Assembly (NCBI GenBank): GCA_035771165.1
Contig: JAWNZC010000408.1
Location: 372,001-436,000, forward strand
Direction of reading: 5' to 3'
DNA: 64,000 bases
Source of the DNA: Paragorgia papillata
Taxonomy: Eukaryota > Cnidaria > Anthozoa > Scleralcyonacea > Coralliidae
Each line of letters starts with the position of its first letter. The first letter of the stretch is position 1. Positions 1-7,497 of the stretch are shown piece after piece. Under the pieces are notes generated by a model. That model was not told the origin of the DNA. It saw nothing but the letters and a program-made list of their open reading frames with translations, and searched no databases. The position numbers and the translations under genes are program-made.

Positions 1-1
1 T

Positions 2-79
2 ATTTTAGATGACTACTTAGACATTAGTAAGGAAGAAGAAAAAAATAAAAAAAGAAACATTAAAAAAAACAAAGTATAG
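2..79 (+). CDS. 3' end of an unknown gene (partial, runs off the left edge)
   Basis: The window opens inside an open frame that ends at TAG 77-79 after 25 codons. The visible tail is acidic then strongly basic (SKEEEKNKKRNIKKNK). It lies just upstream of, and on the same strand as, the small virus-like genes that start at 205, so it may be the preceding gene of the same integrated element. The tail is too short to assign a family, and an AT-rich stretch can give such a frame by chance. Confidence 0.35.
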   Translation: MLDDYLDISKEEEKNKKRNIKKNKV

Positions 80-204
80 TAGATTAGAAATAAACTTAAA
101 ACATCCATACAACCATGAAATAGTATCAAGTTAAATTTGAACTGTAAAAAAGCCATGTAAAATCATATGTAAATTAAAACATATGATTTTTTTCACGAAA
201 ATAA

Positions 205-597
205 ATGAGACTCCTAAGAATTCTTATAAAAAAAGATGGTGGAAATGAAACCACTGTTAAATTTGATGAACCGCTGGTTATTGAAAATGAAACAATAACG
301 GTAAAAAGTGCAAGTGTGTTCTGGGATTTTAACAACATCACAGACCCTATTTTTATCGCAAATGGTTCCAAAAAATTATGGTTTAAAACTGGTTATTGGA
401 CAGCAAACATGATCATTGAAAAACTAAAGGAAGTAAACGCAAAAGCAGAGCTAGTGCACTACTCACAAAAAATTAAAATTACCCCAACAGAAATCCTTTC
501 CCTAGAAAAACTGACTCCAATACTTGGATTTTCCAAAACACGAATGATTATTCCAAAAGACACTACTTACGTTTCTAACACATCTGTCAACGTATAA
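205..597 (+). CDS. small virion-structural-type protein, 5' part of a frameshifted gene
   Basis: This 130-aa frame starts with LLRILIKKDGG, continues with a FDEPLVI..N..I.VKSASVFW..NNI stretch and reaches a LTPILGF motif near residue 107. From memory this pattern (an F..pi.l....evaL.s...w.ni block followed by a LGF motif) occurs in small proteins of Polinton-like or adintovirus-like elements in aquatic invertebrates. I take it as a minor structural-type protein; that is inference. The frame stops at 595-597, but homology-like sequence continues in the -1 frame to 845, so the gene appears broken or frameshifted near 579-597. The start is preceded by GAAAATAAATG, like other genes of this cluster. 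Confidence 0.6.
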   Translation: MRLLRILIKKDGGNETTVKFDEPLVIENETITVKSASVFWDFNNITDPIFIANGSKKLWFKTGYWTANMIIEKLKEVNAKAELVHYSQKIKITPTEILSLEKLTPILGFSKTRMIIPKDTTYVSNTSVNV

Positions 598-845
598 ATC
601 TCGGACTAAAGTACATCAACATTAAGTGTAATGCTGTTAACATGTCAAAAACATCTTTTCAAGGGCAGCGTGACAATACCATTGCGTTACTTCCAATCAC
701 AACCACACAATCATTAAAGGGTTCTGTTACCCGCTATAACAACATTAATAGTGAAACTGAGCTGGATAACGGAATCTATAGCGAACTAAAGTTCACAACA
801 AGTCATGAGATTGGTGATATACTATTAGAAATAATCATAAAATAA
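579..845 (+). pseudogene. continuation of the 205-597 gene in the -1 frame
   Basis: The frame is open from 579. It reads NLGLKYINIKCNAVN before the first internal ATG (642) and ends in a beta-rich tail (ELKFTTSHEIGDILLEIIIK). The upstream residues look like the natural continuation of the 205-597 protein rather than the start of a new one. The ATG at 642 also lacks the AATAAATG-type leader seen at neighbouring genes. The simplest reading is a 1-nt deletion or 2-nt insertion within 579-597. A programmed -1 shift is possible, but I see no classic slippery heptamer. Confidence 0.5.
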
Positions 846-849
846 AATA

Positions 850-912
850 ATGGCATTAAACTATGGTTATAATGTTAAAAAGTGTAAAAAATTTGTACTA
901 ATAAATGGGTGA
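850..912 (+). CDS. possible 20-aa basic peptide
   Basis: ATG 850 follows AATAAAATA and opens a 20-codon frame (MALNYGYNVKKCKKFVLING). Its stop TGA overlaps the start of the next gene (ATGGGTGAT at 905). The four-lysine core and the leader resembling other starts in the cluster make it a candidate small virion/core peptide. So short a frame could be chance. Confidence 0.25.
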   Translation: MALNYGYNVKKCKKFVLING

Positions 913-1132
913 TAACAAAAAGGAAGTAATTCAAGATTTATATAATGCCGCGCTAGTTACAGCAGGAGCTGTAGTCGTAAGCATGGTCTCAAAACGTTTA
1001 ACAGGACAACCTTTAGCTGCACCAGCCAGCCTAAAAGAAACCGCAAAATTAGCTGTCGCCGTTGCAGCTGGAAGCTTTCTAGTCAAAAAAGGACAATCTG
1101 CAGGGTACATACCCAAAAACTTAAATGTATAA
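905..1132 (+). CDS. small membrane-associated virus-like protein
   Basis: This 75-aa protein has two Ala/Val-rich hydrophobic segments (about residues 13-28 and 46-58) around a KRLTGQPLAAPASLKETAKL linker and ends in YIPKNLNV. From memory a protein of this plan (hydrophobic half, QPL..P.s.k..aKLAVAV, KYIP tail) recurs beside structural genes in Polinton-like elements of cnidarians. That suggests a small virion membrane component, by inference only. It lies 6 nt upstream of the next gene in the same direction and is preceded by ACTAATAAATG. The frame is intact. Confidence 0.6.
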   Translation: MGDNKKEVIQDLYNAALVTAGAVVVSMVSKRLTGQPLAAPASLKETAKLAVAVAAGSFLVKKGQSAGYIPKNLNV

Positions 1133-1138
1133 ATAAAC

Positions 1139-1540
1139 ATGGTATCAATGGCAGTAGGAGGAATATTTAATGCATTTGCTTTTGCAGGTGCTGGATTCCT
1201 ATTCTCAACATTTAACAAAGAAGATTACCAAAAAGAAGCCAAAAGGCATAATCTTGCAATGGAAGAACTCAGCAAATCCAAAGAAGAATTTTATGAACAA
1301 GAACGAAAACGGAAAGATAGAGAAGATGAACTAAGAGCTGAACTTAATGAGGCAAAAAGTGATATGAGAGATACCAGCAAAGCATTCAATGAACTTAATA
1401 AAATATTACAACAACGAAAAATACCACCTCCAAAGTTAGAAGATTTTTACCAACCATCAGAAGAAATGAAAAAGTATCAAATTATGGCTATGGCATTAAT
1501 GGGATGTGGTGGTGGATGGCTACTACACAAACTAATATAA
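1139..1540 (+). CDS. coiled-coil protein with two hydrophobic ends, virus-like
   Basis: This 133-aa protein has an Ala/Gly/Phe-rich hydrophobic N-terminus (residues 2-24), a charged coiled coil (about 30-95, Lys/Glu/Arg-rich with KRHNLAMEEL and KRKDREDELRAEL), a LEDFYQPSEEMKKYQ motif near 102-116 and a hydrophobic Gly-rich C-terminus (117-133). The KRH.LA..L and DFY.PS.E..K motifs match, from memory, a common small protein of Polinton/adintovirus-like elements in aquatic invertebrates. A virion or membrane role is inferred. The start is preceded by TATAAATAAACATGG. The 3' end is followed 45 nt later by a perfect hairpin shared with the convergent gene at 1625. Confidence 0.65.
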   Translation: MVSMAVGGIFNAFAFAGAGFLFSTFNKEDYQKEAKRHNLAMEELSKSKEEFYEQERKRKDREDELRAELNEAKSDMRDTSKAFNELNKILQQRKIPPPKLEDFYQPSEEMKKYQIMAMALMGCGGGWLLHKLI

Positions 1541-1584
1541 ACTGTTGTCAGTCGTTGCAGGCAACTCCGCTACGCAAACGTAAA

Positions 1585-1613
1585 AAATTTCTATCTTTTT
1601 TAGATAGAAATTT
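1585..1613. terminator. perfect hairpin between convergent genes (first)
   Basis: A 12-bp perfect stem (AAATTTCTATCT at 1585-1596 with its complement at 1602-1613) encloses a 5-nt T loop. It lies 45 nt after the + strand stop at 1540 and 12 nt after the - strand stop at 1625. Because it is an inverted repeat it is present in transcripts from both strands. A 3'-end formation role is inferred from position and from the hairpin 3'-end signals known in Mimivirus. Confidence 0.65.
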
Positions 1614-1624
1614 GAATTAATCGT

Positions 1625-1858
1625 TTATAGCATCTCAATCTCAGATGCACTATAAGCGTAGGCAATTAAATAATCCCAGTATTCTCTGCAATAAAATTCA
1701 TCGAAATTTCTTTGATCCATTTTGCTATACATTACCCAAAGTCTATAACCTTCAATACTTCCTTTTGAAAGCTTAAAAATAAGTTTCCCAATATCAAACC
1801 ATGTTTTGCTTTTAATTTCACATTCTGTTACAAACTCAAAATTGTCATTAACTAACAT
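1625..1858 (-). CDS. short PriCT_2-like protein
   Basis: I choose the Met at 1858 (MLVNDNFEF) over the longer frame from 1912. The promoter motif TATATAATAAAAGAGAT abuts 1858 exactly, and starting there avoids overlap with the upstream gene that ends at 1884. The 77-aa product carries a SKTWFDIGKLIF...GSIEGYRLW..YS..D pattern, clearly paralogous to the N-terminus of the adjacent 1884-2660 protein. It resembles the primase-associated PriCT_2 domain of viral and plasmid replication proteins. No catalytic primase residues are present, so it is at most an accessory domain. Confidence 0.55.
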   Translation of the reverse strand: MLVNDNFEFVTECEIKSKTWFDIGKLIFKLSKGSIEGYRLWVMYSKMDQRNFDEFYCREYWDYLIAYAYSASEIEML

Positions 1859-1875
1859 ATCTCTTTTATTATATA
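1859..1875 (-). promoter_or_regulatory. virus-like promoter motif abutting start codon
   Basis: On the - strand the 17 bases TATATAATAAAAGAGAT directly touch the ATG at 1858. The same motif with zero spacing precedes the starts at 2660 and 4001. Confidence 0.6.
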
Positions 1876-1883
1876 CATTTTTT

Positions 1884-2660
1884 TTAAAACAAAAAAGCAA
1901 GCAATTTTGCATGATTACGTTTTGCCATGATCAATTTTAAATTCTTACGCTCTTCTGCACTTACCTTAAAATACCTTGGAATATATCCCGCACTGTCGAA
2001 AGATTTTAAGTAGTTAGTAGTTTGTTCTAACCAGTTTGGATTGCTTTTGAAATATGGTTTTATGTTTGTTGCTCTTGGATTTTTTTTTTCTTTTTCATCA
2101 TGGTTGTGCCAGCTAATAATACTATTGATGTCACAGCTAAACCTAAAATGTTTGTGTTTCCATGTTAAGGTAAAGGTGTTTTTTAAATCTCTGTCTTTAA
2201 TCCGCTTACAAATTTTTGTTAGTGCTTTTTCATCTTTTCCTTCCGACATTGTGTATATTGCAGAACAAAGATTGTTAAGTGCTACTCTGTTCCTCATTCT
2301 TCGTACTGAAAGTTTTGGAACAATAATGTCATACACAAAATTCCTCACGTTTTCATCTTCTACTATTTGACTTTTACAAGGGTTGTATGTTGTTCCTCCA
2401 TCTTCGTAGATAAGTGGAACGAGCGATCTTATTGTGTAAAATTTAACACGTTTTTTAAATGATTCCCATTTCTTATCACAAACATTTTTGTTATATTTTT
2501 TACTATCTTGTTGTGAAAACTCATGCCATATTTCATAACCTTCTTCACTTCCATTGGTACAGTTGTAAATTGCACAACCCACTGTAAACCAAGATTCTGA
2601 GTAAATTTCAGCTCGTTTTGGTGAAAGTTGACTAATGTAAAATTTTAATGTTTCAATCAT
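1884..2660 (-). CDS. PriCT_2-domain protein of a virus-like element
   Basis: This 258-aa protein begins with a domain (about residues 15-85) carrying ESWFTVGCAIYN..NGSEEGYEIWHEFSQQD..KY....C..KW..F. The Trp/Gly/Trp/Ser spacing is that of PriCT_2, a domain normally fused to primase or D5-type helicase in DNA viruses. A weaker repeat of the pattern (LNNLCSAIYTMSEG and, further on, SIISWHNHDEKE) appears at about 120-195. No primase, helicase or polymerase motif is visible, so a stand-alone replication accessory role is inferred. The gene lies between two - strand neighbours (58 nt to the gene upstream, 25 nt to the downstream start) and has the TATAATAAAAGAGAC promoter touching its ATG. The frame is intact. 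Confidence 0.7.
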   Translation of the reverse strand: MIETLKFYISQLSPKRAEIYSESWFTVGCAIYNCTNGSEEGYEIWHEFSQQDSKKYNKNVCDKKWESFKKRVKFYTIRSLVPLIYEDGGTTYNPCKSQIVEDENVRNFVYDIIVPKLSVRRMRNRVALNNLCSAIYTMSEGKDEKALTKICKRIKDRDLKNTFTLTWKHKHFRFSCDINSIISWHNHDEKEKKNPRATNIKPYFKSNPNWLEQTTNYLKSFDSAGYIPRYFKVSAEERKNLKLIMAKRNHAKLLAFLF

Positions 2661-2676
2661 GTCTCTTTTATTATAA
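2661..2676 (-). promoter_or_regulatory. virus-like promoter motif abutting start codon
   Basis: On the - strand TTATAATAAAAGAGAC ends immediately before the ATG at 2660. It differs from the 1858 copy only by C for T next to the ATG and at the 5' edge. Confidence 0.6.
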
Positions 2677-2717
2677 CAAAAAATTTTATTTTTTTTTGAA
2701 TATGTTGTGTGTAAGCT

Positions 2718-3848
2718 TTATGAGCTCTCTATTTTGCGAATTTCTATATCAAAATATTTCAAAATGGCTTGGTTTTCATCCGGAGTTAAACCAAACTCCT
2801 TTGTGTTTGGATTTTGTAATATTTTCTTTTTAGCGTTAATGAAATTGTTTATACGTCTTTTTTTGTCCGCCTGTTTCTCCCTCTCCTCCTTCACCTGTTT
2901 CTCCCGTTCCAACCTTTCTTTCTCTTCTCGAATTTTTTTAAACATCGCTTCTTGTTTTTCAATGGCTTGCATATCATCATACCATTCTAAACAATCACGA
3001 TAATAATCTAAACCCAACCATGAATTATATTTCACCTTATATTTCAAAGTTTTTATATAATCATTCCTTTTCTTTTTAGCTGCTTCTTGTTCTTTCTTTT
3101 CTAAATGTTTTTCATACTTTTTTTCTGAAAGAAATCGTGGGGCGTTAATTGGGGTTACTATTGTTTTCACCTCCAAATCTGAGTATTCATCAAATTCAGA
3201 GATGAAAAACCTTGCTGGGAAAGATTGATATTTTCGAAGAAACCTTTCAGCTTTCTTCGCAGCTCTACTGTTGATACCTTTCTCCTCTTTTAGTTCATTC
3301 CACTGCTTCTCTAATTTGTTTATTCTTTCTTGTTCGTATTTTGTGAATGGAAGGACAGGTTTCTGCTCATTGTACTCCTTTCGATAGCTAATTGGGAACA
3401 CAACAACATTGGAATCTTTACTAAAAATAATTGGCTTTGGTTCATGACTTAAACAGTGTTTTTTACCTGCATAGCATTTCCTTTTGCATAAACCTTTTCC
3501 TTTCTTTAGCTGAGTTAAACATAAATTAATTGTTGTGTCGTGATAGTTGCAAAGCGTGTTCTCACCCTTGCACCTTCTTTCACAGTCCATACCAACACGC
3601 TTTCCACGCGTTAGTTTGTGGGTACACCGCTGCGCTTGAATCTCCACTGCCTCGCTTTGTTGGTGTGCTTTAATCGGTTTGGTTTGAGCTTTCTTTTTTG
3701 CACGCTGTAACCGTTTCTTTAATTTTTCTTTATTTCTTTGCTCAACTGGGTCTGGTGTTGGTTTTGGTTTAGCTGGGGTTTGAGCTTTCTTTTTTGCTCG
3801 CTGTAACCGTTTCTTTAATTTTTCTTTATTTCTTTTATCTTCATTCAT
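2718..3848 (-). CDS. Lys-rich Cys/His-cluster protein of a virus-like element
   Basis: I use the Met at 3848 (MNEDKRNKEKL). The frame is open to 3938, but the start at 3848 is preceded by ACAATAAAGAAGAAAGAG, similar to the element's promoter motif. The 376-aa product opens with two tandem copies of NKEKLKKRLQRAKKKAQT (roughly residues 7-55, strongly basic). A double Cys/His cluster follows (C.H.LTRGKR.G..C...C.G....C..H, then C...L..GK..C...C..G...C..H; about 80-135), and then a long charged helical C-terminus. The cluster resembles short zinc-binding modules seen in large DNA viruses. A DNA- or RNA-binding role is inferred. I do not know a family name. Confidence 0.65.
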   Translation of the reverse strand: MNEDKRNKEKLKKRLQRAKKKAQTPAKPKPTPDPVEQRNKEKLKKRLQRAKKKAQTKPIKAHQQSEAVEIQAQRCTHKLTRGKRVGMDCERRCKGENTLCNYHDTTINLCLTQLKKGKGLCKRKCYAGKKHCLSHEPKPIIFSKDSNVVVFPISYRKEYNEQKPVLPFTKYEQERINKLEKQWNELKEEKGINSRAAKKAERFLRKYQSFPARFFISEFDEYSDLEVKTIVTPINAPRFLSEKKYEKHLEKKEQEAAKKKRNDYIKTLKYKVKYNSWLGLDYYRDCLEWYDDMQAIEKQEAMFKKIREEKERLEREKQVKEEREKQADKKRRINNFINAKKKILQNPNTKEFGLTPDENQAILKYFDIEIRKIESS

Positions 3849-3905
3849 CTCTTTCTTCTTTATTGTACAATATCGCCCCTTTTTCAATTTGTTGCACTTA
3901 TAAGT

Positions 3906-3950
3906 TAAAATGTGTCCCCTTAAAATGTGTCCCCTCAAAATGTGTCCCCC
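3906..3950 (-). repeat. three direct repeats upstream of the 2718-3848 gene
   Basis: On the - strand the unit GGGGACACATTTT occurs three times in tandem, with spacers of 1-3 nt. It sits between the divergent starts at 3848 and 4001, a natural place for an upstream control element. It could also be chance slippage. Confidence 0.5.
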
Positions 3951-3983
3951 TTACACATTAACAAAAAATATCTCTTTCATTAC

Positions 3984-4000
3984 TATATAATAAAAGGGAT
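3984..4000 (+). promoter_or_regulatory. virus-like promoter motif abutting start codon
   Basis: TATATAATAAAAGGGAT touches ATG 4001 on the + strand, differing from the copy at 1858 by a single A to G. The conserved zero spacing on both strands argues against random AT-richness. Confidence 0.65.
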
Positions 4001-4351
4001 ATGAATTTAATGGATAAAACAGTTACTACATTTCAAGATCTAATATTACAAAAGAAAATGCCGGCTCTAAGAAATTTTAAAAAGTGTACTACCCTTTTCA
4101 TTACACCTAAGCTACTTAAAAAGTTGTATGCCTTTATAGAAACACTTCAACAACATCCACAACGCGTAGGACTTTCCTTAGCATTAAGGTTAACATTTAA
4201 AATGCTCTTAAATGAGATGATCTTTCAGGGTCCTAATGGTACTGATGCTGGTATCTATATCACTGAACTTATGTTTGAACATCATCAACGTAAACCTAGA
4301 AAAAGAAGTGTTGGTTGTACAACTATTAATAGAGATATATTACATTGGTAG
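4001..4351 (+). CDS. unknown virus-like protein
   Basis: I do not recognise this 116-aa protein. It has a basic, mostly helical body with a central leucine-rich stretch (SLALRLTFKMLLNEMI, about residues 66-81), then a Gly/Asp loop and a basic tail (HHQRKPRKRS). The basic tail would suit nucleic-acid binding. The start is fixed by the abutting promoter motif at 3984-4000. The gene converges on the gene ending at 4411, with a perfect hairpin between them. The frame is intact. Confidence 0.6.
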   Translation: MNLMDKTVTTFQDLILQKKMPALRNFKKCTTLFITPKLLKKLYAFIETLQQHPQRVGLSLALRLTFKMLLNEMIFQGPNGTDAGIYITELMFEHHQRKPRKRSVGCTTINRDILHW

Positions 4352-4364
4352 GTAAAGGAGTAAA

Positions 4365-4391
4365 AATTCCTAAGAAAAAATCTTAGGAATT
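4365..4391. terminator. perfect hairpin between convergent genes (second)
   Basis: An 11-bp perfect stem (AATTCCTAAGA at 4365-4375, complement at 4381-4391) has a 5-nt A loop. It lies 13 nt after the + strand stop at 4351 and 19 nt after the - strand stop at 4411. Its architecture and placement match the hairpin at 1585-1613 although the stem sequence is unrelated, which points to selection on structure. Confidence 0.65.
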
Positions 4392-4410
4392 CTGTTTTTT
4401 TTTTTTATGA

Positions 4411-5160
4411 TTATGAAATCTCATGATCTTTTATAATATCGCTGCTTATTTCCTTTATATCATCCTGTTTTAAAAATCCGCTAATTACCTTGATATCGTA
4501 AATCTCTCCTGTAAAAGGTTTCGATAGCGGTCCAGTGGTTCCTGTAAATCTATCATTCACAAAAATTGTTCCACATGTTTCACCAATGGTTTTAGGATTC
4601 GCGAAGAAATCTGAATCTGCCGACTTTACTCCATTAATGTATATACAACTTCCGGTTAATAACCAATGACATGAAATTAAATGTTTTTAAAAAATGCTAA
4701 CATCACTTTGAATTGTACAGTTGTACTCCTTCGTAGGAAATCCGCCTCCGTATGAAAGTTGGTTTGTTGTTCCAGTTTTATATCCAATAAACTTATCGTA
4801 ACCACCATTATCGTTACCAATAATGTATGCCCATTTTCCAGAATTGTTGGTGTCGCCAATAACGCGTACCACGATAAAAACTGAAACATTAATACTAACC
4901 ATTTCCGGACATTTAAATATCATAAAACACTTTCTGGTATTTTGAATAAAATCTAATCCGGGTATTGGACCTCTATTATATATACTCTGAAAAAGTGAAT
5001 ATTCATTGTCTTGCACCCTTCCAACTCTAACTCCTTTATCGGCCTGACCAGATTTCACAGCTTTTAACATGTTAACGTCAAAAACAGTTTTGTACTGTTT
5101 TTGATCTTGCAACATCTTGCGTTCACAGCAACATGTTTCATAACCATAATGTATACTCAT
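4411..5160 (-). pseudogene. spike/fibre-like protein with lectin-type fold, in-frame stop
   Basis: One reading frame runs from ATG 5160 to TAA 4411-4413 (250 codons) but is interrupted by TAA at 4687-4689 (codon 158) inside a T6A5 stretch. The frame is the same on both sides, so this is a nonsense change (or a sequencing error in the run), not a frameshift. After the stop the frame carries features of concanavalin/LamG-type beta-sandwich proteins (YINGVK, FTGEIYDIKV near the end). By position and fold this may be an attachment-type protein of the virus-like element; that is inference. The N-terminus has a Cys cluster (ETCCCERK). The leader TATAAATAAAAAATG resembles that of the gene at 1139. 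Confidence 0.6.
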
Positions 5161-5276
5161 TTTTTATTTATACTATTATTAACAAAATAGCACTTTCGGC
5201 AGACGACGACAAACGAATAATTTTAGAAGACGGAATCCGGACTTTAGCAATCGGACACCGAAAAATAGCGGAGGCG

Positions 5277-5670
5277 AAAATGCGCCAGAAATACCTAGGA
5301 TACTGGGAGACCATAGAAAATGTCGGATACTGGTAAAGCGGGACAAAGCAAAACCGAACAGCGGAACGAAGTGAAACGAAGTGAAACGAAGTGACAAACA
5401 ATGACAAGTGCCCGGATCCGGAAAAAACAAGAATTTTGGGAATCGCAAAACGGGAAATCCCCGAATTCCCAAAATGCGCCAGAAATTCAAAATGGCGGAT
5501 CTAAAAAAAGTGAAAAACAATGAAAACAAAAAAATGCGCCAGAAATTCAAAATGGCGGATTCTAAAAAAACTTCTATAAAAAAAATAATCAATCTATGAA
5601 ATCCTAAACGGGAATTCATAGATTTCCTAAACGGGAATTTCCCTAAAAATCCAAAATGCGCCAGAAGCCC
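5277..5670 (+). repeat. four dispersed copies of an AAAATGCGCCAGAA unit
   Basis: Copies start near 5277, 5471, 5531 and 5653. The middle two extend through TTCAAAATGGCGGAT and are about 60 nt apart. A 10-nt GAAGTGAAAC repeat also occurs in tandem near 5368-5393. The block lies just outside the last virus-like gene and could be a subterminal repeat region or unrelated satellite. Short open frames here are not credible genes. Confidence 0.6.
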
Positions 5671-6181
5671 CCCTTCCCTACTACTCACATTGTAAGCCCC
5701 TCCCCTCTAGACCCCCTTTGAGTAGGCTCTCCCCTACTTCTGGAAGCAGAAAATAATTAAGTCCCCCTCCCTCCCCGCATCAAGTTGATAAATAGAGGAG
5801 AATCAGACTTTTTGTACTATATATATATAGTAGTGAAAGTTCGGACATTGATATTAATTAATTGAATAACAATTAATACTATGCTTATGGTTTAAATTCT
5901 TGAAATTCTCTTGTCTTCTTAAAATTCTTTATTGAAATTTTAATACGTTACTGTCTAGACAAAATGCTATTTTTAAAGCGCTCCTGATACGGTACATTAG
6001 AAAAAATAATAAGCGCCCGGCGCGCTAATTCGGTTAATTACAGTACTTTGGCTGCTTTTCACAATTCGCTTGCACGGACTCAATGTTTTCAACTGGAGAA
6101 AAAATTTTTCAAATCGCATCTTCTCATCGTGTTTGGCTCAAGTGAACAGATTGTGCGTTCCTTGAGTTGCATCACGTGCGT
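5671..6181. other. no gene seen; AT-rich flank with a TA palindrome
   Basis: The stretch has C-rich patches near 5693-5785 and the palindrome ACTATATATATATAGT near 5816-5831. The right end of the virus-like element may lie here. No terminal inverted repeat can be shown because the other end is outside the window. Confidence 0.4.
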
Positions 6182-6189
6182 GTTCGGGA

Positions 6190-7489
6190 CATAGGCGTAC
6201 CGGCTGGGGGGGGCTGCAGCCCCCCCCCCCCCAGTTGCCGAAAAATTGTCTGTATTCGGGCAAAAATGGTCTTGTCATCAGGGACGTAGCCAACAACAGA
6301 CATGTAACTATAAAACTGATGCAATATGAACTGTGTCAGGAAATAAACTCTAAACAGTATATTCAATGTACTGAGTGTATGCATTTTGAGTATCTATGTG
6401 ACGTTTGCGTGTTTTGAGTATTTTATATGACGCTTTTTAACCTTTAGAGTCTGTAAAATCTTCCTCCAAAAGCCAGAAAAATTTGTTTTGATTTCGGCTC
6501 CCCCCCGCTTTCAAAATCCTGGCTACGTCCCTGCCAGACTTGCTCCAAGTCCGCCTCTTAGCGCTAGTTTTTGCGGGCGGGTGGAAAGGCGGGAGAGCGG
6601 AAAAGCGGGAGGAAAGAGACGGACTTGTTTCGCTTGCAGGTTTTTGAATCTTATTAAATATTCTGGCGGGAAATCGCTGAAATTTACATCGCCCTGTTTG
6701 ACGTGTTTCGGGTTGTCGTACATGCAATGGAAAGTGGTTCTACCCCTACTAAAACGTTTTCAAGAGTCTGTTTAACTCCAACTTCATAGCAATTTAGCCT
6801 GAATATAATTATTAGCCCGAATTACGTCACCGGTCGAAAAATTCACCGGTGAATTTTGGCGCGCTGCAGGTGGGAAAAGTCCTTTTCAACGAGGAACCGA
6901 AAGGTCAAAAATGTTTGAAAAAGACTTTGAGAAAGTCTACGTCCCTGCTTGTCATTGCCATCGAGGGAAATCGAAAATGTTATTGTTTTTCGTTTAGCAA
7001 TGTGATCAATCAATATAGGCATTGTCCAAACGCTATCTCGTATATTTATATTATACCTGATAAATATCGAATTACTCAAGACAAAAATAAAAATTATTTA
7101 GTGTTTCATTTCGGCTTGTCTTTTCTTCCCTCTTCTCTGCAGCCATTGTGCAACGTGTTACTCGTGAAATTTTTCCGTGGGAGAACTGCAGTTATCCACA
7201 CAATCTAAATTTGGAAAATCTGCCAACGTTGCTTACTGTAAGTCCGAATTATAATTAGCACTTGTTGCTTAAATCCGAATTAGCGCTCCCGCGTGGTGCG
7301 GCGACCAAAAATACCAGAATAATGCCCTTAAATTACAGGAAATATCTTTTCAGAGACTCAAGAGTTCAAATTTTCCGGGGGAGGGGAGCATGACCTGGAC
7401 CCCCTAATAAATTACGACGTCGCCATATTTATTCGGGCAATGCAAGTTATGTTCAGCTCCCCCTACAAAATATTGCCCGTACGCCTATG
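6190..7489. mobile_element. hAT-like non-autonomous DNA transposon, 1,300 bp
   Basis: Terminal inverted repeats CATAGGCGTACCGG and CCCGTACGCCTATG are flanked by an exact 8-bp duplication GTTCGGGA at 6182-6189 and 7490-7497. Eight-base duplications are the hallmark of the hAT superfamily. G/C-rich runs lie just inside both ends. No transposase-like frame was found. Confidence 0.8.
6279..6533. mobile_element. smaller MITE nested in the 6190-7489 element
   Basis: Inverted termini CAGGGACGTAGCCA (6279) and TGGCTACGTCCCTG (ends 6533) bound about 255 bp. I could not find a clear target duplication. Confidence 0.5.
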
Positions 7490-7497
7490 GTTCGGGA

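Noticed and set aside
642..845. Independent 67-aa gene
   Set aside because: The open frame extends upstream to 579 with plausible protein sequence, and no leader motif precedes ATG 642. Treated as the continuation of the broken gene.
5179..5688. 169-aa - strand frame
   Set aside because: Phe/Ser-rich translation across the AAAATGCGCCAGAA repeats. The repeated FRRIL-type words come from the DNA repeat.
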